From: Pseudomonadota bacterium
GTDB taxonomy: Bacteria > Pseudomonadota > Alphaproteobacteria > Rhodospirillales > 2-02-FULL-58-16
Direction: 5' to 3'
DNA length: 12,849 bases
NCBI GenBank assembly: GCA_022567015.1
Contig: JADFHR010000075.1
Span: 1-12,849, forward strand
This document shows positions 12,824 to 12,849 of the stretch, piece by piece (within the stretch, counting starts at the first letter, position 1; each line of letters begins with the position of its first letter). Under the pieces are notes generated by a model, which was given only the letters and a program-made list of their open reading frames with translations, made no database searches and was not told where the DNA came from. A program made the translations under genes and the position numbers.

Positions 12824-12849
12824 TAGGAGCGTGCGCTGTGGCGATGCGG

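Overview
This 12.8-kb window is GC-rich chromosomal DNA. It most likely comes from an alphaproteobacterium, plausibly of the Rhodospirillales type. The main pointers are a small Usg-family protein, an alphaproteobacterial-style RpoH, a hopanoid-type RND exporter (HpnN-like), and MlaC/MlaA lipid-transport proteins. There is no rRNA, tRNA or CRISPR array.

Layout. (1) Positions 1-1581 are an accessory, decayed stretch. It holds the C-terminal stump of an IS1380-type transposase, a consensus-like promoter at the end of that element, an AT-rich gene for a small secreted protein with six cysteines, a TPR-protein tail, and a 184-bp segment bounded by 34-bp inverted repeats. (2) Positions 1582-9803 are a coherent envelope-lipid region. 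It holds a PhyH-type Fe(II)/2-oxoglutarate dioxygenase (-), three CDP-alcohol phosphatidyltransferase (CAPT) genes (+, -, +), a 12-TM RND/MMPL transporter of the HpnN type translationally coupled to the third CAPT gene, two tandem MlaC/HpnM-like periplasmic lipid carriers (-), and a divergent MlaA/VacJ-like gene with no lipobox cysteine. A 9+9-bp palindrome lies in the mlaC/mlaA divergent intergenic region. (3) Positions 9941-10978 hold an AT-rich upstream island and a RimK-like ATP-grasp ligase. (4) Positions 11105-12276 hold the heat-shock sigma factor gene rpoH, with a long leader containing a likely promoter, hairpins and a 16-codon ORF behind a strong Shine-Dalgarno sequence. (5) usg (-) converges on rpoH. 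(6) The right edge carries two 54-bp direct repeats at a 58-bp period.

How the parts may work together (inference). CAPT enzymes join a CDP-activated lipid (or CDP-alcohol) to a polar alcohol, the dioxygenase could hydroxylate or trim a substrate, the RND pump moves lipids out of the inner membrane, MlaC-type carriers take lipid across the periplasm, and MlaA acts at the outer membrane. The window therefore looks like a synthesis-plus-trafficking locus for a specialised envelope lipid. It has no MlaFEDB transporter and no hopanoid-biosynthesis enzyme, so these must lie elsewhere if needed. The most unusual details are an apparent AUA start codon in CAPT-A, loss of the catalytic aspartate in CAPT-B, the non-lipidated MlaA, the cysteine-rich secreted protein beside the IS end, and the sORF-bearing rpoH leader.
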